From Accumulibacter sp. (lineage in GTDB: Bacteria; Pseudomonadota; Gammaproteobacteria; Burkholderiales; Rhodocyclaceae), in assembly GCA_017302455.1 (NCBI GenBank), contig JAFLDO010000003.1, positions 87,758 to 151,757 on the forward strand: a stretch of DNA of 64,000 nt, read 5' to 3'. Below, piece after piece: positions 53,004 to 62,061 of the stretch (position 1 is the first letter of the stretch; the number at the start of each line of letters is the position of its first letter). The notes under the pieces are model-generated. The model was not told the DNA's origin and did no database searches. It saw only the letters and a list, made by a program, of their open reading frames with translations. Both the position numbers and the translations under genes were made by a program.

Positions 53004-54764
53004 ATGAAACCGATCAAGAACACTCTCGTCTGCGCCATGCTCGCGCTCGCCTTCGGCATCCCGGCGCAGGCCGCAGGCGACATGGCCGGTGCCAGCAAAC
53101 GCGCACGACCCACGATCCGCGAAGTGCCGGCCGGCCTTCCCGAGGCAACGGATCCGCGAGCCACCGACAGGAAGCCCGGGGAACTGACCGGCCAAGTGGT
53201 ATACCAGGTGTTGCTTGCCGAAGTGGCCCTGCAGCGCGGCAAGAACGAGTTCGCCAGCCAGGCCTACGCCGACCTGGCCGTGCGAACGCGCGACCCGGCG
53301 GTGATTGCGCGCGCCATCGAGGTGGCCAGCTATGCGCGCCGTTTTGAAGTGGTGCAGGAACTCGCACGCCTGTGGATACAGGTGGAACCCGAGTCCAAGC
53401 GCGCGCAGCAGGTACTGGTCGGGGTGATGATCATGAGCAATCAGCTCGAGGGTCTGGCTCCGGAATTGATCCGCCTCCTGGATGCGGACAAGGCGTCATT
53501 GCCAGCCAATCTGCTCGGTCTCAACCGGATGTTTGCGCGCACCCCGGATCGCCAGGCGGTCTTGCAACTTGTCAGCAAGGTCTGCACGCCTTATTTCGGC
53601 CTCGCCGAAGCGCATTACGCCGTCGCCGTGGCCGCCAGTTCGGCAGGCGAGAATGAAAGGGCGCTCGGCGAAGTCCGCAAGGCTCTCGAGCTGCGCCCTG
53701 ACTGGGAAACGGCCGCCCTGCTGGAAGCCCAGATCTTGGCCAGCAAGTCAAGCGCCGCGGCTATAGCCTCCTTGCAAGGCTTTGTCGAACGCTACCCCAA
53801 GGCGCGCGAGGTCCAGCTTCATCTGGCGCGGGCGCTGGTCGGCGAGAAACGCTATGCGGAGGCAAAGCGCCAGTTCGAGTTGTTGCTGCAGGCCTACCCG
53901 AACAATCCAGACGTCGTCTATCCGGTTGCCCTCCTCGCCCTCCAGGAGAATGATCAAGCGCTCGCCGAGGCGCAGCTCAAGCATCTGGTGACTCTCGAAA
54001 TCCCGGACAAGAGCGCCCCGTACTTCTACCTTGGACAGCTTGCCGACGAAAACAAGCGCCCGCAGGAAGCCCTTGACTACTATCGGCAGGTTGGCGCCGG
54101 CGAGCACTACCTTCCGGCGCAACTGCGCAGTGCCGGCATCCTCGCCAAGCAAGGCAAGCTCGATGAGGCGCGCGCCGAACTGCGCGCCGCAGCCGAGAGA
54201 AGCCCTAAGCAACGCGTCCAGTTCACAATCGCCGAAGCTGCCCTGTTGCGTGATGCCAAGCAGACCGAGGCCGCCCTCGACTTGCTGGAACAGGCGTTGC
54301 TCGCGGAACCGGGACAGCCCGACCTGCTCTACGAGTCGGCCCTGCTCGCCGAGAAGCTCGGCCGGCTGGAGGTCATGGAAAGCCGCCTGCGCAAGCTGAT
54401 AGAGATCCAGCCGGAGGGCGCACAAGCCTACAATGCCCTCGGTTACTCGTACGCCGATCGCAAGCTGCGCCTGCCGGAAGCGCAGCAGCTGATCGAGAAG
54501 GCGCTCCAGCTCGCCCCCAATGATCCTTTCATTCTCGACAGCATGGGCTGGGTGCTCTATCGCCAAGGTGATCTCGACAGTGCCCTGGCACACCTCCAGC
54601 GCGCCTACGCCCTGCGCCGCGACCCGGAAATCGCGGCGCACCTGGGCGAAGTGCTGTGGATGCTCGGCCGCAAGAACGAGGCGCAAGCCATCCTGCGCGA
54701 GGCACAGAAGAAGGATCCTGCGCACGAGGTTCTCGGCGAGGCCGTCAAGAAGTTCTCGCCCTGA
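53004..54764 (+). CDS. Exported TPR-repeat protein upstream of lolB
   Basis: 586 residues with a Sec signal peptide (NTLVCAMLALAFGIPAQA). The remainder is a series of tetratricopeptide-like helical pairs. The clearest are ERALGEVRKALELRPDWETAALL, AEAKRQFELLLQAYPNNPDVVY, AEAQLKHLVTLEIPDKSAPYFYLGQLADENKRPQEALDYYRQ and AYNALGYSYADRKLRLPEAQQLIEKALQLAPNDPFILDSMGWVLYRQGDLDSALAHL. This protein is regularly found before lolB and ispE in betaproteobacteria. A scaffold role in envelope biogenesis is likely but not proven. It probably starts the operon TPR-lolB-ispE. Confidence 0.92.
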   Translation: MKPIKNTLVCAMLALAFGIPAQAAGDMAGASKRARPTIREVPAGLPEATDPRATDRKPGELTGQVVYQVLLAEVALQRGKNEFASQAYADLAVRTRDPAVIARAIEVASYARRFEVVQELARLWIQVEPESKRAQQVLVGVMIMSNQLEGLAPELIRLLDADKASLPANLLGLNRMFARTPDRQAVLQLVSKVCTPYFGLAEAHYAVAVAASSAGENERALGEVRKALELRPDWETAALLEAQILASKSSAAAIASLQGFVERYPKAREVQLHLARALVGEKRYAEAKRQFELLLQAYPNNPDVVYPVALLALQENDQALAEAQLKHLVTLEIPDKSAPYFYLGQLADENKRPQEALDYYRQVGAGEHYLPAQLRSAGILAKQGKLDEARAELRAAAERSPKQRVQFTIAEAALLRDAKQTEAALDLLEQALLAEPGQPDLLYESALLAEKLGRLEVMESRLRKLIEIQPEGAQAYNALGYSYADRKLRLPEAQQLIEKALQLAPNDPFILDSMGWVLYRQGDLDSALAHLQRAYALRRDPEIAAHLGEVLWMLGRKNEAQAILREAQKKDPAHEVLGEAVKKFSP

Positions 54765-54766
54765 CC

Positions 54767-55390
54767 TTGAAGCGTCGCGACGGCGGCTCGACCGGCGCCT
54801 CCACAGCAGGCTACCGACAGCTGCTCCTTTTCCTCTTCGGCCTGCTCGCATTGAGTGCCTGTACGGCCATCGGGCCACCGACCGGTGCGCGGCTACCGAT
54901 TGACCGTGACAGCCTGCAGGACTTCGCGTTGGTGGGCCGCTTTTCCGTGCGCCACGAGGGGAAGGCCTACGTCGGTGGAATCCACTGGCGACATGTGGGC
55001 GATCGCGATGAGCTCGTGCTCTCTTCGCCGCTCGGGCAGGCGCTGGCGGAGATCGTCAGCGACGCCAGCGGGGCATTCCTGACCGCCGGCGAGGGCCGAT
55101 CGCAGAGCGCTGCGACTGTCGACAGCCTGCTGCACGCGGTGCTGGGTTATCCCCTTCCCCTGGACAGGCTCGTCGACTGGCTGCGCGGCCGTCACGCGAA
55201 CGCCGGCACGCTGACCACGGACCCGCAGGGACGCCCGCTGCACTTGCGCCAGGAGGACTGGCGCATCGACTACGCCTACGACGGCGACGATCCGCAAGCG
55301 CTCCCCGACCGGCTCTTCGTCGAGCGGGAAGGAAGCGTTCAACTGCGCCTGCGAATCGACGAATGGCAGGCACTGCCGCCAGCGGACTGA
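54767..55390 (+). CDS. lolB: Outer-membrane lipoprotein receptor LolB
   Basis: A 207-residue lipoprotein that accepts lipoproteins from LolA and inserts them into the outer membrane. No ATG lies in a sensible place. The TTG two bases after the TPR stop gives [31 protein letters not shown], a proper lipoprotein signal with lipobox LSAC. The mature part has [38 protein letters not shown] and [14 protein letters not shown], all LolB family features. An upstream ATG inside the TPR gene is less likely. It is six bases from ispE. Confidence 0.88.
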   Translation: MKRRDGGSTGASTAGYRQLLLFLFGLLALSACTAIGPPTGARLPIDRDSLQDFALVGRFSVRHEGKAYVGGIHWRHVGDRDELVLSSPLGQALAEIVSDASGAFLTAGEGRSQSAATVDSLLHAVLGYPLPLDRLVDWLRGRHANAGTLTTDPQGRPLHLRQEDWRIDYAYDGDDPQALPDRLFVEREGSVQLRLRIDEWQALPPAD

Positions 55391-55395
55391 ATCAC

Positions 55396-56256
55396 ATGCC
55401 GACACCTGAAGAGACATGGAACTGGCAGAGCGCATACCCGGCGCCGGCCAAGCTCAACCTTTTTCTCCACGTCGTCGGCCGACGCGCGGATGGCTACCAC
55501 CTGCTGCAGACCGTCTTTCGCTTTCTTGGGCATGGCGACAGCCTGCGCTTCGCGCCACGTGCCGACGGCGCGGTACACCTGGCGACGCCACTGCCCGGGG
55601 TGCCGCCGGAAAACGACCTGACGGTGCGTGCCGCGCGCCTGCTGCAGGCGGCAACCGGTTGCCGGGCCGGCGTCGAAATCAGCATCGACAAGCGTCTGCC
55701 GCTCGGTGGCGGCCTGGGTGGCGGAAGCTCGGATGCCGCGACGGTCTTGCTGGCCCTCAACCACCTCTGGCAGCTTGCTCTGCCGCGCCGCCGGCTGCAG
55801 GAAATCGGCCTGCAGCTTGGCGCCGACGTGCCGGTATTCGTCTTCGGCCGCAACGCCTTTGCCGAAGGCATCGGCGAGACGCTGCGACCGGTCGAGTTGC
55901 CGCCGAGCTGGTACGTGGTCCTCGAACCGCCGGTGCAGGTGCCGACGGCAGCGATTTTCGGCAGCCCCGAACTCAAGCGCGATTCACGGCCGATTGCCGT
56001 CGATGCCTGGCGTCCGGCCTTCGGCACCAATGACCTCGAAGCCGTGGCATGCGCTCGCTTTCCGGTGATTGCCGAACACCTGGCCTGGCTGGCGACGTGG
56101 GCGCCGGCGCGCATGAGCGGTTCCGGCGCCTGCGTCTTCGCCGAGTTCGCCACGCTCGACATGGCCGCGACCACACTGGCGCAACTGCCCGCGACGATGC
56201 GTGGCTGGCTCGCGCCGGGTCTCGACCATCACCCCCTGCGGGCGCTGGCCGACTGA
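55396..56256 (+). CDS. ispE: 4-diphosphocytidyl-2-C-methyl-D-erythritol kinase
   Basis: 286 residues. This is the GHMP-family kinase of the non-mevalonate isoprenoid pathway. Substrate motif [32 protein letters not shown] loop [21 protein letters not shown], and C-terminal [16 protein letters not shown] are complete. The start is the ATG five bases after the lolB stop; an earlier ATG overlapping lolB would add eleven unlikely residues. It is the last gene of the TPR-lolB-ispE operon. Confidence 0.96.
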   Translation: MPTPEETWNWQSAYPAPAKLNLFLHVVGRRADGYHLLQTVFRFLGHGDSLRFAPRADGAVHLATPLPGVPPENDLTVRAARLLQAATGCRAGVEISIDKRLPLGGGLGGGSSDAATVLLALNHLWQLALPRRRLQEIGLQLGADVPVFVFGRNAFAEGIGETLRPVELPPSWYVVLEPPVQVPTAAIFGSPELKRDSRPIAVDAWRPAFGTNDLEAVACARFPVIAEHLAWLATWAPARMSGSGACVFAEFATLDMAATTLAQLPATMRGWLAPGLDHHPLRALAD

Positions 56257-56294
56257 ACCTTCGACCACCTGCGCCAGATTTCTCGTCCGCGAGC

Positions 56295-56324
56295 TTCCTT
56301 TTCCCGAGGAATTCCCGGTATAAT
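56295..56324 (+). promoter_or_regulatory. Promoter of tRNA-Gln (and possibly prs)
   Basis: A perfect TATAAT (56319-56324) is followed by a GC-rich discriminator (GCGCGC), typical of stringently controlled stable-RNA promoters. The -35 is a weak TTCCTT 18 bases upstream. Transcription would begin about 30 bases before the tRNA. Confidence 0.55.
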
Positions 56325-56362
56325 GCGCGCCTCGTTCGCCACCCAGGCGAATTAGCGACCGC

Positions 56363-56439
56363 TGGGGAGTCGCCAAGTTGGTTAAGGCACCGGATTTTGA
56401 TTCCGGCATTCGAAGGTTCGAATCCTTCTTCCCCAGCCA
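56363..56439 (+). tRNA. tRNA-Gln (anticodon TTG)
   Basis: A 77-base cloverleaf with encoded CCA. Acceptor TGGGGAG pairs with TTCCCCA (one G-T pair). The anticodon arm is CCGGA-TTTTGAT-TCCGG with anticodon TTG, and the T arm has GGTTCGAATCC. Located between ispE and prs, its usual place in betaproteobacteria. It reads CAA and by wobble CAG. Confidence 0.97.
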
Positions 56440-56526
56440 TTCCATCTCCGTCAAAGCGGGCAGGCGGCCTGACCTGCCCGTCTTGCTTTATGGGCGCCGC
56501 ATTCCGGGCGCCGAGGGAAGCACACC

Positions 56527-57477
56527 ATGGCCTATGACAGCCTGATGGTATTCACCGGCAACGCCAATCCCGCCCTGGCTGCCGACGTAGTGAAGCGTCT
56601 CAACATCTCGCTTGGCCGCGCCAATGTCGGCCGTTTTTCCGACGGCGAGATCAGCGTCGAGATCCAGGAGCACGTGCGCGGGATGGACGTCTTCATCCTG
56701 CAATCGACCTGTGCTCCGACCAACGAGAACCTGATGGAGTTGCTGGTCATGGCCGACGCGCTCAAGCGCGCCTCGGCCGCCCGCATCACGGCCGCCATCC
56801 CCTACTTCGGCTACGCCCGCCAGGACCGTCGCGTGCGCTCGGCGCGCGTACCGATCGCTGCCAAGCTGGTCGCCGACCTGCTGACCGCAGCCGGCGTCCA
56901 CCGCGTCTTGACGATGGACCTGCACACCGAGCAGATTCAGGGCTTCTTCAACATCCCGGTCGACAACATCTATTCGCTGCCGATCATGCTCGGCGACGTG
57001 TGGAAGAAGGACTTCGAGCAGTTGATGGTCGTTTCCCCGGACGTCGGCGGCGTCGTCCGCGCGCGTGCCCTCGCCAAGCGGCTCGAATGTGATCTGGCGA
57101 TCATCGACAAGCGCCGTCCCAAGGCCAACGTGTCGGAGGTGATGAACATCATCGGCGAGGTCGAGGGGCGCACCTGCGTGATCATGGACGACCTGGTCGA
57201 CACCGCCGGAACCCTCTGCAAGGCGGCCACCGCGCTCAAGGAACACGGCGCCAGGCAGGTACTCGCCTACTGCGTCCACCCCGTACTCTCGGGCCGTGCC
57301 GTCGAGCGGATCAATGCTTCCGATCTCGACGAACTGGTCGTCACCGACACCATTCCGCTGCGCGACGATGCCGTGGCTTCTCCGCGCATCCGACAGCTTT
57401 CCGTCGCCGAGGTGATGGCCGAAACCATTCGCCGGATCAGCAACGAGGATTCGGTTTCCTCTTTGTTCATCGAATAA
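56527..57477 (+). CDS. prs: Ribose-phosphate pyrophosphokinase
   Basis: A 316-residue cytosolic enzyme making PRPP from ribose-5-phosphate and ATP for nucleotide, His and Trp synthesis. Family motifs: [45 protein letters not shown], the catalytic-flexible-loop region IDKRRPKAN, and the PRPP loop [18 protein letters not shown]. Length matches class I bacterial enzymes exactly. It follows the tRNA and precedes rplY. Confidence 0.98.
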   Translation: MAYDSLMVFTGNANPALAADVVKRLNISLGRANVGRFSDGEISVEIQEHVRGMDVFILQSTCAPTNENLMELLVMADALKRASAARITAAIPYFGYARQDRRVRSARVPIAAKLVADLLTAAGVHRVLTMDLHTEQIQGFFNIPVDNIYSLPIMLGDVWKKDFEQLMVVSPDVGGVVRARALAKRLECDLAIIDKRRPKANVSEVMNIIGEVEGRTCVIMDDLVDTAGTLCKAATALKEHGARQVLAYCVHPVLSGRAVERINASDLDELVVTDTIPLRDDAVASPRIRQLSVAEVMAETIRRISNEDSVSSLFIE

Positions 57478-57509
57478 GACACTGCGTCTTGCCGATGGAT
57501 TTCCCAACC

Positions 57510-57531
57510 CCCCGCCTGGTCGCGGGCGGGG
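57510..57531 (+). other. GC-rich hairpin between prs and rplY
   Basis: CCCCGCC (57510-57516) and GGCGGGG (57525-57531) are exact complements with an eight-base loop. No T-run follows, so it is not a good intrinsic terminator. It may slow polymerase or stabilise the prs transcript end. Confidence 0.35.
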
Positions 57532-57555
57532 ATTGCCTCAACCCAGGAGTTGTCC

Positions 57556-58167
57556 ATGACTTTTGAACTTCACGCGCGCAAGCGCACCTTGCAGGGGTCC
57601 GGAGCGAGCCGCCGCCTGCGTCGCGAAAAGCGGGTCCCGGCCATCGTTTACGGCGGGTCGGCCGCGCCGCTGTTGATCGACCTCGATCACAACGAAATTC
57701 TGCTCAATCTACGCAAGGAAGCTTTCCACGCCTCCGTGCTGACGCTCAATGTCGACGGTGCCACGCAAAGCGTCGTCCTGCGTGACTCGCAAAGGCACCC
57801 GTGGAAACCGCTGGTGCTGCACTGTGACTTCCAGCGCGTCGACACCACGCACGCCATCCACCAGCGCGTACCGCTGCACTTCGTCAACGCCGACATTGCG
57901 CCGGGCGTCAAGATCGGTGGTGGCAATGTCGCGCACATCCTCAACGATATCGAAGTGACCTGCCTGCCGCAGGACCTGCCGGCCTACATCGAAGTCGACC
58001 TGAAGAACCTCGAGTCGGGTCATGCGCTGCATGTCTCGGAACTTGTCTTCCCGGCCGGCGTGAAGCCGGTGACGCATGGTGACGAGGACCCGGTGGTGGC
58101 GTCCATCCCGGCCCGCAAGGGCGGTGCCGAGACCGACGCCGCCGAGGGCGAAGCGGCCGCCACCTAG
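57556..58167 (+). CDS. rplY: 50S ribosomal protein L25 (general stress protein CTC type)
   Basis: 203 residues, starting at the ATG behind AGGAG. It is a long-form L25: an N-terminal 5S-rRNA-binding domain ([28 protein letters not shown]), the [15 protein letters not shown] and [16 protein letters not shown] segments, and a C-terminal TL5/CTC domain ([45 protein letters not shown]). It ends in an acidic tail. It binds 5S rRNA in the large subunit. Confidence 0.96.
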   Translation: MTFELHARKRTLQGSGASRRLRREKRVPAIVYGGSAAPLLIDLDHNEILLNLRKEAFHASVLTLNVDGATQSVVLRDSQRHPWKPLVLHCDFQRVDTTHAIHQRVPLHFVNADIAPGVKIGGGNVAHILNDIEVTCLPQDLPAYIEVDLKNLESGHALHVSELVFPAGVKPVTHGDEDPVVASIPARKGGAETDAAEGEAAAT

Positions 58168-58185
58168 GTCCGCGGCTCCCAGGCC

Positions 58186-58229
58186 AGGCCGCCGTCCGGC
58201 ACCCGGTGCCCACGGCGGCCTGTTTTTGT
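58186..58229 (+). terminator. Intrinsic terminator after rplY
   Basis: AGGCCGCCGT (58186-58195) pairs perfectly with ACGGCGGCCT (58212-58221), followed immediately by GTTTTTGT. This is the best intrinsic terminator seen in the window. It separates prs-rplY from pth-ychF. Confidence 0.8.
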
Positions 58230-58247
58230 CCCCACCCCAATGATCCC

Positions 58248-58823
58248 ATGTCACCCCCTCGCCTGATCGTCGGCCTCGGTAACCCCGGCGGCGAATACGA
58301 AGACAACCGCCACAACGTCGGCTTCTGGTTCATCGACCAACTGGCGCAGCGTCTGCGCGCGCCGCTCGCGCCACAGGGCAAGTTCCTTGGCCGCGTCGCC
58401 CGTGTCGGCGAACTGTGGCTGCTGCAGCCGATGACCTACATGAATCTGTCGGGCCAGGCCGTCGCCGCGCTTGCCCGTTTCTACAAGATCGGCGCCGACG
58501 AGACGCTGGTGGTGCACGACGACCTCGACCTGCCGCCCGGAACCACCCGCCTCAAGCTGGGCGGCGGCAACGGCGGCCACAACGGCCTCAAGGACATCCA
58601 GGCACGCCTGGCGACGCCCGACTTCTGGCGGCTGCGCCTGGGCATCGGCCATCCCGGCGAGCGCGACGCGGTCGTCGGCTATGTCCTCAAGGCACCGCGG
58701 CGGGAAGAGCAGGAACTCATCGACCGCGCCATCGATCGCTGTCTGCTCGCCTGGCCGGACCTCGCCGCCGGCGACTACGCCGCCGCGCAGCGGCTGCTGC
58801 ACGTCAAGCGCGTTTCACCATAG
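58248..58823 (+). CDS. pth: Peptidyl-tRNA hydrolase
   Basis: A 191-residue enzyme that frees tRNA from peptidyl-tRNA dropped by ribosomes. The start at [14 protein letters not shown] places the family [22 protein letters not shown] (catalytic His) at the N-terminus. [15 protein letters not shown], the catalytic Asp in [11 protein letters not shown] and the [13 protein letters not shown] loop follow. It ends ten bases before ychF, probably as one operon. Confidence 0.97.
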   Translation: MSPPRLIVGLGNPGGEYEDNRHNVGFWFIDQLAQRLRAPLAPQGKFLGRVARVGELWLLQPMTYMNLSGQAVAALARFYKIGADETLVVHDDLDLPPGTTRLKLGGGNGGHNGLKDIQARLATPDFWRLRLGIGHPGERDAVVGYVLKAPRREEQELIDRAIDRCLLAWPDLAAGDYAAAQRLLHVKRVSP

Positions 58824-58833
58824 GAACCCGAAC

Positions 58834-59925
58834 ATGAGTCTCCAGTGCGGTATCGTCGGCCTGCCCAACGTCGGCAAGTCCACCCTCTTCAATGCCCTGA
58901 CCAAGGCGGGAATCGCCGCCGAGAACTACCCTTTCTGTACCATCGAGCCGAACGTCGGCATCGTCGAAGTGCCCGATCCCCGCCTCGCGCAGCTCGCCGC
59001 CATCGTCAAGCCGCAACGCGTGCAACCGGCGATCGTCGAGTTCGTCGATATCGCCGGGCTGGTGGCCGGCGCCTCGAAGGGAGAAGGTCTCGGCAACAAG
59101 TTTCTCGCCAACATTCGTGAAACCGACGCCATCGTCAGCGTCGTCCGCTGCTTCGAGGACGCCAACGTCGTCCATGTCTCGGGCCGCGTCGACCCGCTGT
59201 CCGACATCGAAACGATCATGACCGAGCTGGCCCTCGCCGACCTCGCCGCCGTCGAACGCACCCTCAACCGCGACAGCAAGAAGGCCAGGGCCGGCGACAA
59301 GGACGCGCAGAAGCTCGTCGGCGTTCTCGAGCGCCTGCTGCCACATCTCAACGAAGGCCTTCCCGCGCGCACGCTGGCGCTGTCCACGGACGAGAAGGCT
59401 CTGCTCAAACCGCTGTGCCTGCTGACGATCAAGCCGATGATGTACGTCGGCAACGTTCTCGAGGACGGCTTCGACAACAATCCGCACCTCGACCGCCTGC
59501 GCGAACATGCGGCCGCGGAAGGCGCACCGGTCGTCGCCCTCTGCGCGAAGATCGAAGCCGAACTCGCCGATCTCGACGACGAGGACAAGCAAGCCTTCCT
59601 CGCCGACCTCGGCCTCGACGAACCCGGGCTCAATCGCCTGGTGCGTGCCGCCTACCAGTTGCTGGGCCTCCAGACCTACTTCACGGCCGGCGTCAAGGAA
59701 GTCCGCGCCTGGACCATCCATGTCGGCGACACCGCCCCGCAGGCCGCCGGCGTCATCCATACCGACTTCGAGAGGGGCTTCATCCGCGCGCAGACGATTG
59801 CCCTCGCCGACTTCCTCGCCTGCAAGGGCGAACAGGGAGCCAAGGAAGCCGGCAAGATGCGCGCCGAGGGCAAGGACTACGTCGTCAAGGACGGCGATGT
59901 GCTGAATTTTCTGTTCAACGTCTGA
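58834..59925 (+). CDS. ychF: Redox-regulated ATPase YchF (OLA1 family)
   Basis: A 363-residue Obg-like P-loop protein that prefers ATP. Present are Walker [39 protein letters not shown] (switch/G3), a coiled-coil insertion, NVLED-type G4 region, and a C-terminal TGS-like domain ending [14 protein letters not shown] sits before the start. The last 13 bases (GTTCAACGTCTGA) recur 1.66 kb downstream. Confidence 0.97.
   Translation: MSLQCGIVGLPNVGKSTLFNALTKAGIAAENYPFCTIEPNVGIVEVPDPRLAQLAAIVKPQRVQPAIVEFVDIAGLVAGASKGEGLGNKFLANIRETDAIVSVVRCFEDANVVHVSGRVDPLSDIETIMTELALADLAAVERTLNRDSKKARAGDKDAQKLVGVLERLLPHLNEGLPARTLALSTDEKALLKPLCLLTIKPMMYVGNVLEDGFDNNPHLDRLREHAAAEGAPVVALCAKIEAELADLDDEDKQAFLADLGLDEPGLNRLVRAAYQLLGLQTYFTAGVKEVRAWTIHVGDTAPQAAGVIHTDFERGFIRAQTIALADFLACKGEQGAKEAGKMRAEGKDYVVKDGDVLNFLFNV
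59913..59925 (+). repeat. Left 13-bp direct repeat (3' end of ychF)
   Basis: GTTCAACGTCTGA, including the ychF stop codon. An exact second copy lies at 61590-61602. The interval holds only the XRE relic and fic, so the pair looks like the att-type ends of an inserted segment. Confidence 0.55.
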
Positions 59926-59935
59926 AGACAGAGGT

Positions 59936-60124
59936 GAGCTGGATCGTCCGTACATCACCCTGATCGAGAGCACACGCAAGTAACCCGCGATCAGCGCGCT
60001 CCATCGTCTGGCCGGCGCACTGGAGCTTTCGCTGGGTGAGTTCTGCCAAAGGGTGGATGATCGCTACCAAACGGGGCTGAAGGCCGTCGGCAGCCCCAGA
60101 CATCTCGATGACGGTCGCGTTTGA
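59936..60124 (+). pseudogene. XRE-family helix-turn-helix regulator remnant
   Basis: In one frame the sequence reads ELDRPYITLIESTRK, then a TAA, then PAISALHRLAGALELSLGEF and CQRVDDRYQ, ending at TGA. This is the second half of an XRE HTH domain (family form: ...RSYISLIERGRRNPTLxxLxRLAxALxVSLxEL). The first helices are missing and an in-frame stop interrupts the rest. It probably once controlled the adjacent fic gene or a lost partner. Confidence 0.65.
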
Positions 60125-60202
60125 TTGCAGGCACGGACACGGCGCCATATCTCGGACAGACCACTCTCGCGGCGAATGCGCTCACATTCACCGCACCAAA
60201 TA

Positions 60203-60219
60203 CGGCAAATAACTTGCCG
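60203..60219. promoter_or_regulatory. Palindromic operator upstream of fic
   Basis: CGGCAA-ATAAC-TTGCCG is a perfect inverted repeat 30 bases before the fic ATG. It overlaps a possible promoter (TTCACC at 60187-60192, TAACTT at 60210-60215, 17-base spacer), so a bound repressor would block transcription. The Fic protein's own C-terminal winged-helix domain, or an XRE protein, could be the ligand. Confidence 0.5.
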
Positions 60220-60248
60220 GCGCGGCGAATGCGGCCCACAATCACCGC

Positions 60249-61370
60249 ATGAATAGCAGCGATTACCTCTACGCCTGGCAGGCACCTGACTGGCCTCACT
60301 GGCGCTACGACCTGTCAGCATTGGCTGAGCCCATGGCCCAGGTCAGCCGCGCCCAAGGGCTGCTGCTGGGTCGGCTCGCCGACGTGGGCTTGGGTCTGCG
60401 CGACGAGGCCAGCTTGGCCGCCCTGACCGACGATGTCCTCAAGACCAGCGAGATCGAGGGCGAGCACCTGAATGTGGCCTCCGTGCGCTCGTCCATCGCC
60501 CGTCGATTGGGGGTGGACATCGGCTCGCTGGCACCAGTCGACCGGCACGTCGAGGGTGTGGTGGAGATGGTGCTGGACGCCACTATTCGGCACGGGGCGC
60601 CACTCACGCCAAACCGTCTCTTCGCTTGGCATGCGGCGCTGTTTCCCACGGGCTACTCTGGCCTCACCAAGATCACCACGGGGGCGTGGCGAAACGATGC
60701 CCTTGGCCCCATGCAGGTGGTTTCCGGTCCGATGAATCGCCAGCGGGTGCACTTCGAGGCGCCACCGGCTGATCGCCTGACGACGGAGCTGAGCGTATTC
60801 CTGCGCTGGCTGAATGACCCTGCCCCCAGCGATCCGGCACTGATCCGCGCAGGGCTCGGACACCTATGGTTCGTGACTCTGCACCCCTTCGATGATGGGA
60901 ACGGCCGCATCGCACGTGCTGTGGGTGACCTGCTGCTGGCGCGTACCGACGGCAGCCCTCAGCGCTTCTACAGCCTGTCCGCGCAAATCCAGCGCGAGCG
61001 CAAAGCCTATTACGACATCCTGGAGCGCACGCAAAAAGGCTCGATGGATGTGACGGAATGGCTGCGTTGGTTCCTCGACATGCTCAGTCAGGCGCTGGGC
61101 CAAGCGCATGGCGTACTGGACGCCGTCCTGTTCAAGGCGCGGTTCTGGCAGGGGCTGCAGGGTGCCACGTTGAATGAACGTCAGGTCAAGGTGCTGAACC
61201 GCCTGCTGGATGGCTTTCAAGGCAAGCTCACCACCAGCAAATGGGCGGCGCTGGCCAACTGCTCGTCGGACACCGCGCTGCGAGACATCAACGATCTGGT
61301 CGAGCGGGGGATCTTGCAGAGAACCGCGGCCGGTGGGCGCAGCACGAGCTATGATCTGAAGCCTCTTTGA
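60249..61370 (+). CDS. Fic-domain AMP-transferase-type protein with C-terminal winged helix
   Basis: 373 residues. N-terminal DUF4172-like segment (YAWQAPDWPHWRYDLSAL), then an inhibitory-helix motif TSEIEGEHLN of the (S/T)xxxE(G/N) type, which places the auto-inhibitor on the same chain N-terminal to the core. The Fic core motif is HPFDDGNGRIAR, complete, preceded by a beta-hairpin flap with TGAWRNDALGPMQVVSG. A C-terminal winged helix-turn-helix (LNRLLDGFQGKLTTSKWAALANCSSDTALRDINDLVERGIL) suggests DNA binding and self-regulation. Such proteins transfer AMP or another nucleotide to a target hydroxyl. The target is unknown. Confidence 0.94.
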   Translation: MNSSDYLYAWQAPDWPHWRYDLSALAEPMAQVSRAQGLLLGRLADVGLGLRDEASLAALTDDVLKTSEIEGEHLNVASVRSSIARRLGVDIGSLAPVDRHVEGVVEMVLDATIRHGAPLTPNRLFAWHAALFPTGYSGLTKITTGAWRNDALGPMQVVSGPMNRQRVHFEAPPADRLTTELSVFLRWLNDPAPSDPALIRAGLGHLWFVTLHPFDDGNGRIARAVGDLLLARTDGSPQRFYSLSAQIQRERKAYYDILERTQKGSMDVTEWLRWFLDMLSQALGQAHGVLDAVLFKARFWQGLQGATLNERQVKVLNRLLDGFQGKLTTSKWAALANCSSDTALRDINDLVERGILQRTAAGGRSTSYDLKPL

Positions 61371-61589
61371 TAGGCGTCCCACACCACTTCGAAGGCTGGA
61401 CGCTGCCGCTTGGGACTGGCACCGTCCACGCCTGAGTCCGTACTCAAGGCGCCGGGCGGATCGGCCAGTTCAACCGCCTGATGTAGTCGCCGTACTCAGC
61501 CCGATCTCAAACCAGTACAAATCGGAGCACGGTTTCCGAGTACAGAAAGTAAAGACGTTGAAGATCCATACATTGCCTCTGATCTTCTG
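61371..61589. other. Non-coding tail of the fic module
   Basis: No supported gene. AGACGTTGAA (61553-61562) is the exact reverse complement of TTCAACGTCT inside the right direct repeat (61591-61600), so the repeat can form a long hairpin. The last codons before the repeat read LIFWFNV-stop in the frame that matches the ychF end (LNFLFNV-stop). This suggests a degenerate second copy of the ychF 3' end. Confidence 0.35.
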
Positions 61590-61602
61590 GTTCAACGTCT
61601 GA
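61590..61602 (+). repeat. Right 13-bp direct repeat of the ychF end
   Basis: An exact copy of GTTCAACGTCTGA found at the end of ychF (59913-59925). It marks the presumed right boundary of the XRE-fic insertion. Confidence 0.55.
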
Positions 61603-61612
61603 TCCGGCTCGT

Positions 61613-61640
61613 GGAATAAACCCGACGGCTCATCCGTATA
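61613..61640 (+). promoter_or_regulatory. Probable ECF-sigma-dependent promoter
   Basis: GGAATAAA (61613-61620) with CGTATA (61635-61640), spaced about 14-16 bases, has the form of an extracytoplasmic-function sigma promoter (GGAAT / CGT). It lies 38 bases before a gene set that encodes its own ECF sigma factor, so autoregulation is likely. Confidence 0.5.
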
Positions 61641-61677
61641 TCCCCTGTAGCACCCTCAACCCTCAACGGAGAACGCC

Positions 61678-62052
61678 ATGAAAATCAGACAAGTTGCCGC
61701 TGCTTTTTCCCTGATCGCCCTGACCACCGCGGCCTGGGCCGCCGACGCCCCGGTCAAGGTCGCCGACGGCGTGCTGGTCGGCGCCAACGGCATGACCCTC
61801 TACACCTTCGACAAGGATGCAGCGGGTAGTGGCAAGAGCGTCTGCAACGGCCCCTGCGCCACCAACTGGCCACCACTTGCCGCTGCCACCGGCGATACCG
61901 CCGGCGGTGACTACAGCATCATCACGCGCGACGACGGCGCCAAGCAGTGGGCAAGCAAGGGCAAGCCGCTCTACTTCTGGTCCAAGGACCAGAAGGTCGG
62001 CGACAAGACCGGTGACGGCTTCAACGGCGTCTGGCACGTCGCGAAGCCGTAA
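61678..62052 (+). CDS. Small exported protein with COG4315-type secreted repeat
   Basis: 124 residues: signal peptide (VAAAFSLIALTTAAWAADAP), then LVGANGMTLYTFDKDAAGSGKSVCNGPCATNWPPL and GKPLYFWSKDQKVGDKTGDGFNGVWHVAKP. This is a complete two-repeat unit of the family, with its Cys pair (CNGPC) and WP. Its function is not known. The family is often the target of a linked ECF sigma/anti-sigma pair, as here. First gene of the operon, with the sigma gene starting nine bases downstream. Confidence 0.92.
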   Translation: MKIRQVAAAFSLIALTTAAWAADAPVKVADGVLVGANGMTLYTFDKDAAGSGKSVCNGPCATNWPPLAAATGDTAGGDYSIITRDDGAKQWASKGKPLYFWSKDQKVGDKTGDGFNGVWHVAKP

Positions 62053-62061
62053 CGCTCGGCG

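Noticed and set aside
52949..53347. Alternative frame in the start of the TPR gene
   Set aside because: It overlaps the signal peptide of the TPR protein and reads as Arg/Gly-rich noise.
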